A stretch of 64,000 bases of DNA from Halobacteriovorax marinus SJ (GTDB taxonomy: Bacteria; Bdellovibrionota; Bacteriovoracia; Bacteriovoracales; Bacteriovoracaceae), in the NCBI RefSeq assembly GCF_000210915.2, contig NC_016620.1, positions 558,001-622,000 on the forward strand. Direction: 5' to 3'. The notes under the pieces are model-generated. The model was not told where the DNA came from, did no database searches, and worked only from the letters and a program-made list of their open reading frames with translations. Shown in pieces: positions 44,415-52,492 of this stretch. Position numbers and translations under genes: made by a program. The first letter of the stretch is position 1. Every line of letters starts with the position of its first letter.

Positions 44415-45449
44415 ATGTTTTCTCTAAAAGACCTAAAAGAATATGATTCAACACTTCAAATCTTAAAGGGAGATGACTCTCTAAAGTTTGAAAGTATTAC
44501 AGATAGTAGAGAGCTAAGAAGTGATTGCATTCTCTTTTTAAAAAATAAAAAGCATTTCTTAAAATTAAAAGATTCTCTCAGGGACTCAATGGGAGCCATC
44601 ATTGTTGAGAAGAAGCTCCATGAGAAGCTCGACGAAGAAGAGCTTAAGCTATTAGAAAAGTCGTTCAAGACTATAGCATTATGTGATGATGCTTCAGTAT
44701 CAATGTCTCTTCTGTCCAAACCATTTTGGGATCATAGGTTTTCAAATTTAAATGAAGTTGTAGATGGAAGGCAGATGGGCTCAGACTCAATTCATCCGAG
44801 TGCTTGGATTGCTCAGGGAGCTTTCATTGCTCAGGATGTTGTCATCGGTGAAGATGTAAAGATTCACTCGGGAGTAAGGATCTTGTCTGGATGTGTAATT
44901 GGAGATGGGTGTGAGATTTTGCCAAATGCAGTTCTCTATCCATTCACAAAGCTAGGAAAGAATTGTCGAATTCACAGTGGGACAGTTATTGGTGCTGATG
45001 GCTTTGGTTATAACTTTCATCAAGGGAAGCACTTAAAGGTGTGGCATATTGGTGATGTTAATATCGGTGATGATGTTGAAATCGGCGCAAATAGTTGCGT
45101 AGATAGGGGAACATTCTCTGCAACAAATATCGGTAACGGAACAAAGATTGATAATCATGTTCAGGTTGGACACAACGTTCAGCTTGGATGTGGAGTTATT
45201 CTCTGTGGTCATGTGGCCATTGGAGGGAGTGCAGTTTTAGGAGACTTCTGTGTTATGGGAGGAAAGGCAGCTATGGGAGATAACTTTACTCTAGGTAAAG
45301 GTGTACAAGTTGCCGGAGGCGGAATGGTGAATTGCGATTGGCCAGATGGTTCAATTGTTGGAGGACACCCTGCTAGACCTATTAAAGAATGGATGAAGGG
45401 CTTGGCCTTTGTTCGTAAGGAGTCTCTTCGAAAAGGAGATAAGAAGTGA
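44415..45449 (+). CDS. lpxD: UDP-3-O-acyl-glucosamine N-acyltransferase LpxD
   Basis: A 344-residue hexapeptide-repeat acyltransferase for the third step of lipid A synthesis. N-terminal uridine-binding domain (about 1-110), then a left-handed beta helix with the catalytic His region IDNHVQVGHNVQLG at about 239-252 and GADGFGYNFHQGKH at about 194-207. Typical length. GGGGG lies upstream of the ATG. Overlaps fabZ by 4 bases. Confidence 0.95.
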   Translation: MFSLKDLKEYDSTLQILKGDDSLKFESITDSRELRSDCILFLKNKKHFLKLKDSLRDSMGAIIVEKKLHEKLDEEELKLLEKSFKTIALCDDASVSMSLLSKPFWDHRFSNLNEVVDGRQMGSDSIHPSAWIAQGAFIAQDVVIGEDVKIHSGVRILSGCVIGDGCEILPNAVLYPFTKLGKNCRIHSGTVIGADGFGYNFHQGKHLKVWHIGDVNIGDDVEIGANSCVDRGTFSATNIGNGTKIDNHVQVGHNVQLGCGVILCGHVAIGGSAVLGDFCVMGGKAAMGDNFTLGKGVQVAGGGMVNCDWPDGSIVGGHPARPIKEWMKGLAFVRKESLRKGDKK

Positions 45450-45931
45450 AAGTTTCAAATGAGTTCGTTTTACAATTTTTACCACATAGGGATCCATTCC
45501 TATTCATTGATTCTGTTAAGGATGTAATACCTGCCAGAGAGCTGACAGAGGGAGAAATTCTTCCGCTTAAGGAATTAGTAGGTTCAAAGGTTCAAGCAAA
45601 TTTCCACATGAGAGAAGATCATCCAATTTTTGCTGGGCACTTTCCAGGAAACCCTATTTTTCCAGGTGTTGCTCAAGTAGAGATGATGGCCCAGGCTTCT
45701 AGCTTTATTTATGTAAATGCATTTGAAAATCCATACGGTCAAAATATGGACGTAGCATTGGTATCAATTAGTAATGCAAAATTTAGAAAGCCAGTTCTTC
45801 CAGGAATGGATTTAGAGATTGAGACAGAGTGTACAAAGATACGTGGACCTATGGTGGAGAGTCATTGCAAGTTATTCTGTGATGGGCAACTAATGTCTGA
45901 GTGTACAGTTATGGCCTCAGTAAAGATGTAG
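45446..45931 (+). CDS. fabZ: 3-hydroxyacyl-ACP dehydratase FabZ
   Basis: A 161-residue hot-dog-fold enzyme of fatty acid elongation, which competes with lipid A synthesis for 3-hydroxyacyl-ACP. The catalytic His and Glu lie in GHFPGNPIFPGVAQVEMMAQ (about 68-87); the N-terminus FLPHRDPFLFIDSV is typical. The start overlaps lpxD. Confidence 0.94.
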   Translation: MKVSNEFVLQFLPHRDPFLFIDSVKDVIPARELTEGEILPLKELVGSKVQANFHMREDHPIFAGHFPGNPIFPGVAQVEMMAQASSFIYVNAFENPYGQNMDVALVSISNAKFRKPVLPGMDLEIETECTKIRGPMVESHCKLFCDGQLMSECTVMASVKM

Positions 45932-45939
45932 GAGCATTA

Positions 45940-46731
45940 ATGAGTCAGTTAATACACGAAACAGCAATCATATCCCCTAAGGCAAAATTAGGTGAGAATG
46001 TAACAGTTGGTGCATATTCAATTATTGGAGACGATGTTGTCATTGGTGATAACACCGTTATTCATCATCACGTAACTATTGTTGGGAACACTGTTATAGG
46101 AAAAGATAACCACTTCTTTCAATATTGTTCGATTGGTGAAGCCCCTCAAGACTTATCATATAAGGGAGAGCCAACAAGAGTTATCATTGGCGATAATAAT
46201 GTTTTTAGAGAGTTTAATTCTGTTCACCGAGGAACTCTTAAGGATAGAGAGGAGACAACGATTGGGAGTCATAACTTCTTTATGTCTTATGTTCACCTCG
46301 GGCACGATGTTGTTTTTGGAAGTAATTGTATTATTGCAAACTCAACGAATTTTGCAGGTCATGTGAAAGTTGGTGATAGAGTTATTATTGGTGGTGGTAC
46401 AAATATTTCTCAATTCGTTTCTCTAGGAAGAGGAGCCTATATTGGTGGAGCTTCTGCAATCGATAGAGATGTTCCAATCTTTGCAACCGCCTATGGAAAT
46501 AGATGTAAGCTAAAAGGAATTAATATTATTGGTCTACGTAGACAAGGTTATGAGAAGAAAGATATTTCTGAGCTCGTAGACTTTTATAGAACAATGGAAT
46601 CATCACCACTTTCTCCTCGTGCTTTTGTTGATCACCCTGAGCTTTTAGAAGAGTTCACAGGAAACCCTTTGATCGATGAGATGTGTGAAGGAATTAGAAA
46701 AAGTGAGATTGGTATAGCGCCATTTATTTAA
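45940..46731 (+). CDS. lpxA: UDP-N-acetylglucosamine acyltransferase LpxA
   Basis: A 263-residue enzyme for the first step of lipid A synthesis. ATG 45940 is set by GGAG 6 bases upstream; the open frame back to 45901 lies inside fabZ. Hexapeptide helix with the catalytic His in FFMSYVHLGHDVVFGSN (about 116-132) and the signature EFNSVHRGT; C-terminal helical cap with GLRRQGYEKKDISEL. The next gene is GnnA-like, so the natural substrate may be the 3-amino sugar nucleotide. Confidence 0.95.
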   Translation: MSQLIHETAIISPKAKLGENVTVGAYSIIGDDVVIGDNTVIHHHVTIVGNTVIGKDNHFFQYCSIGEAPQDLSYKGEPTRVIIGDNNVFREFNSVHRGTLKDREETTIGSHNFFMSYVHLGHDVVFGSNCIIANSTNFAGHVKVGDRVIIGGGTNISQFVSLGRGAYIGGASAIDRDVPIFATAYGNRCKLKGINIIGLRRQGYEKKDISELVDFYRTMESSPLSPRAFVDHPELLEEFTGNPLIDEMCEGIRKSEIGIAPFI

Positions 46732-46743
46732 TGGAGAATTTTT

Positions 46744-47688
46744 TTGAATAATTTAAAAGTTGCAGTTGTAGGATATGGACATTTAGGACGCTGGCATGCG
46801 GATAAGGTAAAGGCAATTTCTGAAAGTGAATTGAGCTTTATTGTTGAGCCATTTGCCGAGGCAAGGGAGAAGGCCAAGGAGGCTCATCCAGATTGCCAAG
46901 TCGTTGCAAACGTAGAAGATATTTTTGGAAAAGTTGATGCTGCTATTGTTGTGACTCCAACAAGCTATCACTTTCAAGTTGTTAAGAAACTTCTTGAACA
47001 AGATATTCATGTCTTTTGTGAGAAGCCAATGACTTCAACTGTGTCTGAGGCCAAAGAAATTGGAGAGATTCTATCTAAGAAGTCTCTTACATTTCAAGTT
47101 GGCCATAGTGAGAGATGTCACCAGATATGGGAGAGAAGAGAGGAGTATTCAAACTTCTTTGAGTTCTCTCCTGTTGCAAGAATAAATAGAGTCGCCCCAT
47201 TTAAAGGAAGAGCGACAGACGTAGATGTTGTTCAGGATCTAATGATTCATGATATAGACTTGCTTCTCTATCTCTTTAAAGAGAAACCTATATCTCTTAG
47301 TTCACGAGGCTTTAAGATTAGAACAGATAAGTGGGACCATGTTAGTACTGACTTTAATTTTTCTAGTGGACTAAAGGCCAATATAACAGTGAGCCGTAAC
47401 CACGTTAAAGAAATGAGAAATCTAGAGGTGACTAACCATTGTGGAACTCTCTTCTTTGATTTATTTGAAAATAAGTTACTGGTTGGTAAGGGTGAAGAAC
47501 AAAGTGATTTCGTAAAAGAAATCCCTTACGAAAAAAGAGACCATCTTCTTATAGAGCAGCAGAGATTCTATAATTCGATTCTAAAGGGTGACGAGATATT
47601 TGTTGATTATGATGCCGGTTTAAGCGCTGTTGTCTTGATTGAAAAAGTTCTTGAGAGTTTAGAGTCTGGTAAGGAGATTCTTTTATAA
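46744..47688 (+). CDS. Gfo/Idh/MocA oxidoreductase, probable UDP-GlcNAc 3-dehydrogenase GnnA
   Basis: A 314-residue NAD(P)-dependent oxidoreductase starting at TTG with GGAG upstream. Rossmann motif VVGYGHLGRWHADKV at residues 8-22, the conserved Lys in HVFCEKPMTS at about 90-99, and QVGHSERCHQIW at about 118-129. Its place between lpxA and lpxB, with overlapping or close spacing, matches GnnA. GnnA oxidises UDP-GlcNAc at C3 so that GnnB can install an amine, leading to lipid A with amide-linked 3-acyl chains. GnnB is not in the window. Function inferred from family and location. Confidence 0.75.
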   Translation: MNNLKVAVVGYGHLGRWHADKVKAISESELSFIVEPFAEAREKAKEAHPDCQVVANVEDIFGKVDAAIVVTPTSYHFQVVKKLLEQDIHVFCEKPMTSTVSEAKEIGEILSKKSLTFQVGHSERCHQIWERREEYSNFFEFSPVARINRVAPFKGRATDVDVVQDLMIHDIDLLLYLFKEKPISLSSRGFKIRTDKWDHVSTDFNFSSGLKANITVSRNHVKEMRNLEVTNHCGTLFFDLFENKLLVGKGEEQSDFVKEIPYEKRDHLLIEQQRFYNSILKGDEIFVDYDAGLSAVVLIEKVLESLESGKEILL

Positions 47689-48824
47689 TGAAGAATTGCC
47701 TAATTATTGCAGGAGAGAAGTCGGGTGAAGAGCATGCTCTTAGCTTTATTAGAAGTCTAAAAGAGACTTCTCCAAACTGTAATTTTTGGGGCGTTGGTGG
47801 TGATGAACTTCAGAACGAAGGTATGGAGTTAATCTATCACTTAAAAGATTTTTCATCTTGGGGTGTAAGTGAAGTGATTGGTAAAATCCCATTTTACTTC
47901 AAGGCCTTAAAGAGAGTTGAGGAGTTAGTAGAGGAGAGGGACTGTAAAGTTGCTATCCTAATTGACTTTCAAGACTTTAATCTAAGATTAGCTAAGAAAT
48001 TAAAGAGTAGGGGTGTAAAAGTTCTCTACTATGTAGCTCCTCAGGCCTGGGCATGGAAAGCATATCGAGCCGAAGTTCTAGAGAGGACGGTACATTCTCT
48101 TTTCACTATCATTCCTTTTGAAAAAAAGTGGTTTGAAGATAGAGGGGTGACAAGAGTTAAGAGTGTCAGTCATCCACTATGGTTAAATTATAGAGATGAA
48201 CTTCAAAATTTAGAAGCTCCTCGAAGTTATGATGAAATTTCAAAAGAGGTCAATATTCTACTCCTACCAGGGAGTCGAAGCTTTGAGGTAAAGAGTTTAC
48301 TTCCTGATTTTGTAGAAACTATAAAAGAGATAAAGAAGAATAGAGAAGTTCGAGTGGGACTTGTGACTTCTGGAAATATTAATAAAGATTTCTTTACTCC
48401 CTATGAAAGCGATATTGATATTGTTTGGGAGAATGAACAATTAAGCAGTGCCCTTGCTTGGGCCGATTGTTCTCTGGCGGCCAGTGGTACCGTTACATTG
48501 GCCACAGCCCTTTTCAATGTTCCTACGGTTGTTGCCTATAAAGGATCATTACTTAACGAGTTTATTTTTAGAACATTCTTATCCTACGATGGATATATTT
48601 CTCTTGCTAATATTGTACACGAGCAAGAGGTTTTCCCTGAGCTACTTCAAGAGTCAGTTTCTAGTTATAATCTAAAAAGTGAATTACTTCAGATTATAGA
48701 AAATAAAGAACTCTATGATGAAAAGATAAAGATTTTGAGCTCTACTGCTAAAATAATTAGTGGTGGAGAGTTTGATGCTGGTGCTTATATGGGAGAAGTT
48801 ATAGAGGAAGCATATAATGAATAA
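47688..48824 (+). CDS. lpxB: lipid A disaccharide synthase LpxB
   Basis: A 378-residue GT19 glycosyltransferase joining lipid X to UDP-2,3-diacyl-glucosamine. Starts CLIIAGEKSGEEHALSFIRS; conserved parts are YYVAPQAWAWKAYRAE at about 118-133 and LLLPGSRSFEVKSLLPDFV at about 188-206. The late region is CSLAASGTVTLATALFNVPT. One-base overlap with the preceding gene and 8-base overlap with lpxK. Confidence 0.95.
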   Translation: MKNCLIIAGEKSGEEHALSFIRSLKETSPNCNFWGVGGDELQNEGMELIYHLKDFSSWGVSEVIGKIPFYFKALKRVEELVEERDCKVAILIDFQDFNLRLAKKLKSRGVKVLYYVAPQAWAWKAYRAEVLERTVHSLFTIIPFEKKWFEDRGVTRVKSVSHPLWLNYRDELQNLEAPRSYDEISKEVNILLLPGSRSFEVKSLLPDFVETIKEIKKNREVRVGLVTSGNINKDFFTPYESDIDIVWENEQLSSALAWADCSLAASGTVTLATALFNVPTVVAYKGSLLNEFIFRTFLSYDGYISLANIVHEQEVFPELLQESVSSYNLKSELLQIIENKELYDEKIKILSSTAKIISGGEFDAGAYMGEVIEEAYNE

Positions 48825-49875
48825 CTTTGTTTCAAATATATTTCAGGCCTTCTTATTTCCGCTTACTTGTCTTTGGGAGTGGGTCTACCGAATTAGAAGA
48901 TTCATGTATAACTACGGACTTTTAAAAAAGAATTACTTTCAAGTTCCAATAATTTCAATCGGTAACTTAACTTTTGGTGGAACAGGTAAGACTCCTTTTA
49001 CTCTCTGGCTCTCTGACTATCTTGGGCAGGAGAAAGGCAAGAGGGTTCTCGTTCTTATGCGAGGATATAAAGGCAACTTGGAGCATGGAAGTGGACTCTT
49101 AAAAAGTGGTGCGAGACTTGGATACAATCCATTTGATTATGGGGATGAGGCTTTATTGCTTGCGAGAAGATTGAAGAATACTTTTATAGCAGTAGGAAAG
49201 AAGAGAAGTGAGAATCTCTCTCACTACTTTGATGAAGTTTCACCTGATGTGGTTCTTTTAGATGACGGTCACCAACACCTGAAATTAGAGAGAAATTTAA
49301 ATATTGTTCTCTTTGATAGTTTAATGTCACTAGATAAATATAAAGTTGCCCCAGGTGGATATATGCGTGAGGGCTTTAGTGCTCTTAAAGATGCTGAGGT
49401 TGTCGTTCTTGGAAGGGCGGATTTAGTTACAGAGAGTAAGCTAAATTCCTTGAAAGAAATTGTCCTAAAATATAATCCAAGAATTAAGTTCGCTCACATT
49501 TGCTACCGTCCTACGGGCCTATTTAATATTTCATGTGAAAAAGTTTTTGATGTAGATCATCTTGTTGGAAAGAGAGTTATTTGTGTCGCGGGAATTGCAT
49601 CTCCGAGTTCTTTCTTCAAGTATGTGGAAACTCTTGGCATTGAAATTATTCACCAGGTCTCTTTTCCTGATCATCACTACTTTAAGGCCGAGGAAATCTC
49701 TCGGTTGATTGATCTCTCTAAGGAAGAGGATGTCTATATACTCACAACTGAAAAAGATATTGTTAAGCTTAGAAGGGTTGTAGATACCGAAAGGCTTCTT
49801 TATTTAGAGATTAAGGTTGAGTTTTTAAGTGGAGAATCTGAGGTTAAAAAGGCAATTAATTCAACTTTTGAATAA
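48817..49875 (+). CDS. lpxK: tetraacyldisaccharide 4'-kinase LpxK
   Basis: A 352-residue membrane-associated kinase that phosphorylates the lipid A disaccharide at position 4'. P-loop ISIGNLTFGGTGKTPFTLWL at about residues 47-66; LLDDGHQHLKLERNLNIVLFD at about 148-168 carries the catalytic Asp/His region; an N-terminal hydrophobic helix is present. Its presence argues that at least an intermediate is 4'-phosphorylated. Confidence 0.94.
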   Translation: MNNFVSNIFQAFLFPLTCLWEWVYRIRRFMYNYGLLKKNYFQVPIISIGNLTFGGTGKTPFTLWLSDYLGQEKGKRVLVLMRGYKGNLEHGSGLLKSGARLGYNPFDYGDEALLLARRLKNTFIAVGKKRSENLSHYFDEVSPDVVLLDDGHQHLKLERNLNIVLFDSLMSLDKYKVAPGGYMREGFSALKDAEVVVLGRADLVTESKLNSLKEIVLKYNPRIKFAHICYRPTGLFNISCEKVFDVDHLVGKRVICVAGIASPSSFFKYVETLGIEIIHQVSFPDHHYFKAEEISRLIDLSKEEDVYILTTEKDIVKLRRVVDTERLLYLEIKVEFLSGESEVKKAINSTFE

Positions 49876-49914
49876 GCTTCCCACTATCTTAAAATCTAGC
49901 TAGTCGATAGAATA

Positions 49915-49944
49915 TAAGCTAAATAATTTTAAAAGCTTAGCTTA
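49915..49944 (+). promoter_or_regulatory. inverted repeat upstream of the DUF3108 gene
   Basis: TAAGCTAA (49915-49922) and TTAGCTTA (49937-49944) form an 8-base inverted repeat with a 14-base A/T-rich spacer, 19 bases before the ATG. It could be an operator or weak hairpin; no clear promoter hexamers accompany it. Confidence 0.3.
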
Positions 49945-49962
49945 ACTTTATGGACTAGCAAT

Positions 49963-51141
49963 ATGAATCAAAAATATATAATCACTTTAATTTTTCTCTT
50001 AGCTATTTCTAGTTGTACTTCAACAAAGGATAGGAAATTTAGAGATCAAGTTTCAACTGAACTTGTGGAAGCATTTGATTTGCAAGATAACCGTTTTGAA
50101 AAATTCAAAGTCCATGATGTTGAAGATGATGACGAAGAAGTAGAGGAGATTAAAAAATCCACGACAGGAACGACAACTTTAAAAGAGATATCTAAAAAAG
50201 AAGTTAAAAAGAAAGTTGTAAAAGCCCCTTCAAAGGTCACTAAGAAAAAAGAAGCTCCAAAAAAGAAGAGTGAGTCATCTAAGAAGAAAAATATTACAGA
50301 GAAAGAAGATAAGTTGGAGCAGGTTCTACCTGAGGATGCAGAGGATTATCCTAAGAGATTCAGAGAGTATAATAAGAAATATAAGTATGTGTGGGATAAT
50401 GTAAAACCAATTTTCTATCCGAATGAAAAATTTGTATTAAGAGCAAGTTACTTAGGAATTACAGTTGGTCATGCTAAGTTAGAGACTTTGCCAGTTGTTA
50501 ATGTAGCGGGAAGAAAGGCATTCCACTTCAAAGGCTCATTAAAGAGTGCGAGTTTCTATAATTATATTTATGAAGTGGAGGACTGGATCGAAAGTTATGT
50601 CGATGCCAGAACTTTCTTACCTGTTAAGTATACCCTGGTTCAAAGAGAGTCTGGCCAAGATGTAGATGACTTACAGCTCTTTGACCAAGAAACACTTAAA
50701 ACATATTTTTGGTACAAGAGATTAAAGAAGGGAAAAACTAAGAAGATTGAGAAGAATGAATATACACCAAAGTATTTTCAAGATTCTTTTTCTGCTCTCT
50801 ACTTTGTAAGAGGATTGGATTTAAAAGTTGGTAATAAATACGAATTTCCTATCATCACAAGAACGAAGATTTGGTTAATGAAAATGGAAGTTGAAAAGAT
50901 TGATGAAGTAAAAATTATGGGTAAATGGACAAAGGCCTATAAGATTAAGGCCGAGACGAGATTCCCTGGAGTGCTTTCCAAGAAGGGAGATATAAACTTT
51001 TGGTTTAGTACGGACAAATATAGAAAGATTTTAAAGTTTCAGGCCAACGTAAAGATCGGCGCCATTGAGGGAGAGTTGGTAGAATATAGTCAAGGGGATA
51101 AGAGAGTCACAATGAGTGATATCTTTCCTGGAGAATACTAA
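49963..51141 (+). CDS. DUF3108-domain lipoprotein
   Basis: A 392-residue protein with a lipoprotein signal (ITLIFLLAISSC, Cys at 18). Residues 40-120 are a long Lys/Glu/Thr-rich linker, low complexity. The C-terminal 250 residues match the DUF3108 pattern: FVLRASYLGITVGHAKLE, YEVEDWIESYVDARTFLPVK, and a DSFSALYFVRGLDLKVGN segment. DUF3108 proteins are cell-envelope proteins of unknown function. Its stop overlaps the start of the next gene by one base, so both probably serve the envelope. Confidence 0.8.
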   Translation: MNQKYIITLIFLLAISSCTSTKDRKFRDQVSTELVEAFDLQDNRFEKFKVHDVEDDDEEVEEIKKSTTGTTTLKEISKKEVKKKVVKAPSKVTKKKEAPKKKSESSKKKNITEKEDKLEQVLPEDAEDYPKRFREYNKKYKYVWDNVKPIFYPNEKFVLRASYLGITVGHAKLETLPVVNVAGRKAFHFKGSLKSASFYNYIYEVEDWIESYVDARTFLPVKYTLVQRESGQDVDDLQLFDQETLKTYFWYKRLKKGKTKKIEKNEYTPKYFQDSFSALYFVRGLDLKVGNKYEFPIITRTKIWLMKMEVEKIDEVKIMGKWTKAYKIKAETRFPGVLSKKGDINFWFSTDKYRKILKFQANVKIGAIEGELVEYSQGDKRVTMSDIFPGEY

Positions 51142-52310
51142 TGGCCAATATTTATAGAGATCAGCAAAATATCCTCTACGTTTGTCTTGGTTCTAAGTGG
51201 GGAACGAGAGAGAGGATGGCCTTAAAAGATTGTCTCATCGCTAGAGAGACTGGTCATAATGTTTTTCTCTACTGTTTGCGAGATTCATTTATAAATTTAA
51301 AGGCCAAGCAATTGGGAATAGATTGTCTCTTTCATGTGGGAAGTATCTCTTTAAATTTTTTAAAGTGGCATAGACTAAATGCATTTGTTCAATACTTAAC
51401 TAAATTTAATATTACTCTCGTTCACTGTTACGATATTTCGTTTCTGTGGCCAGCAAGTTTCTATTTAAAAAGAAAACCTAAGGTCTCTTTAGTTTTTACT
51501 TTCAATCACGAAATAAAGAAGTTCTATAAGAGGTTTTGGCATAGGAATCTTATAAGAAGAATTGATCAAGTTTTTCTTCCTATTAAAGAGATGGCCGATG
51601 GTGTTCATGGACATTTAGAAGTACCTATTCGAAAGTTTGAGTACACAGGGCTTGGAGTAGGAAAGAACGTAACCTCTCAAGCTTCTGATAAAAGCTCTGG
51701 AGCATGGTTTATAGGATGTGCCGTTGGCGGGCACGAAAAAGAAATTGATTTCTTAAAGCCTGCAATCAGTGCAATAAGTTCGTTGAATACGAAATCTAGT
51801 TTAACGAAGAAAGTGAAACTCTTAATATATTCAGAAGTTTCATGGGATAAATTTCTATTACAAGATGAGGTGAGAGAATTTATTGCGGCAGTGAGTGCAA
51901 ACGATCACGTCTTCTTAGAATTCACCGATGACCTAACTAGTGCTTGCCAAAAAGTAGATGCTTGGCTTGGGCTTGATACAAAAATTCCAATTGAAGACTT
52001 ACTCATTAATTCTCTTTTGAATGACACGCCAACTTTGGCGCCGCGAACTTATGCTACAAAAGAGCTTTTTAGAAAACGTGGCCGTTTAGGCGAGACATAT
52101 AAGTCTGGTGATGCGAGAGAGATTAGAGAGAAGATTGAGAAAATTCTAAGCACCTACACAGACTATATTACAAGAATTGAGAGGGGCCGAGGTGGTCTTA
52201 TCTCGGACTTTGGGTTTGAGTTTTATAAAAATCAGCTACTTATGGGATACCAGAAAATACTGACAAAGCGAGAGCGCCTAATACGAAATAGGCCCTATAA
52301 GAGCGTGTAA
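51141..52310 (+). CDS. GT-B-type glycosyltransferase-like protein
   Basis: A 389-residue soluble protein that looks like a GT4-type glycosyltransferase. Rossmann-like start ILYVCLGSKWGTRERMALKD; FNITLVHCYDISFLWPASFY near the end of the N-terminal domain; and a C-terminal half with KVDAWLGLDTKIPIEDLLIN and TPTLAPRTYATKELF, which mirrors the donor-binding helix and loop (normally E.fG...EAmA.G.PviA). The glycine-rich acceptor loop is weak. Its place after lpxK suggests a sugar transfer to lipid A core or envelope glycan; this is inference. Confidence 0.65.
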   Translation: MANIYRDQQNILYVCLGSKWGTRERMALKDCLIARETGHNVFLYCLRDSFINLKAKQLGIDCLFHVGSISLNFLKWHRLNAFVQYLTKFNITLVHCYDISFLWPASFYLKRKPKVSLVFTFNHEIKKFYKRFWHRNLIRRIDQVFLPIKEMADGVHGHLEVPIRKFEYTGLGVGKNVTSQASDKSSGAWFIGCAVGGHEKEIDFLKPAISAISSLNTKSSLTKKVKLLIYSEVSWDKFLLQDEVREFIAAVSANDHVFLEFTDDLTSACQKVDAWLGLDTKIPIEDLLINSLLNDTPTLAPRTYATKELFRKRGRLGETYKSGDAREIREKIEKILSTYTDYITRIERGRGGLISDFGFEFYKNQLLMGYQKILTKRERLIRNRPYKSV

Positions 52311-52492
52311 ATCGTCGTAATTTCAGATATTTTCTCTGTACATTATCCAGCGCATCAGTTATCTTCTGGCAAATCAAATTTCTCTTACGTCGCAGTAGCG
52401 AATATAGGGACGCGGGTCTTACCAGCGCTATCAAAATTAATGGTTAAGAATTGGGAGTATCCAAGCCTTTTTCTGAGCCTAGGGAGGTCAAT
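52311..52492 (+). promoter_or_regulatory. rpsA leader region
   Basis: 182 bases without a supported gene before rpsA. It contains a duplicated AGCCT around TTTTTCTG and CCTAGG just upstream of the GGGAGG ribosome binding site, so partial sequestration is possible. S1 genes are often autoregulated through such leaders, but no specific structure could be assigned. No clear promoter hexamers seen. Confidence 0.35.

Noticed and set aside
52240-52434. Reverse-strand frame in the rpsA leader
   Set aside because: It overlaps the glycosyltransferase-like gene end, has no ribosome binding site and shows no recognisable protein features.
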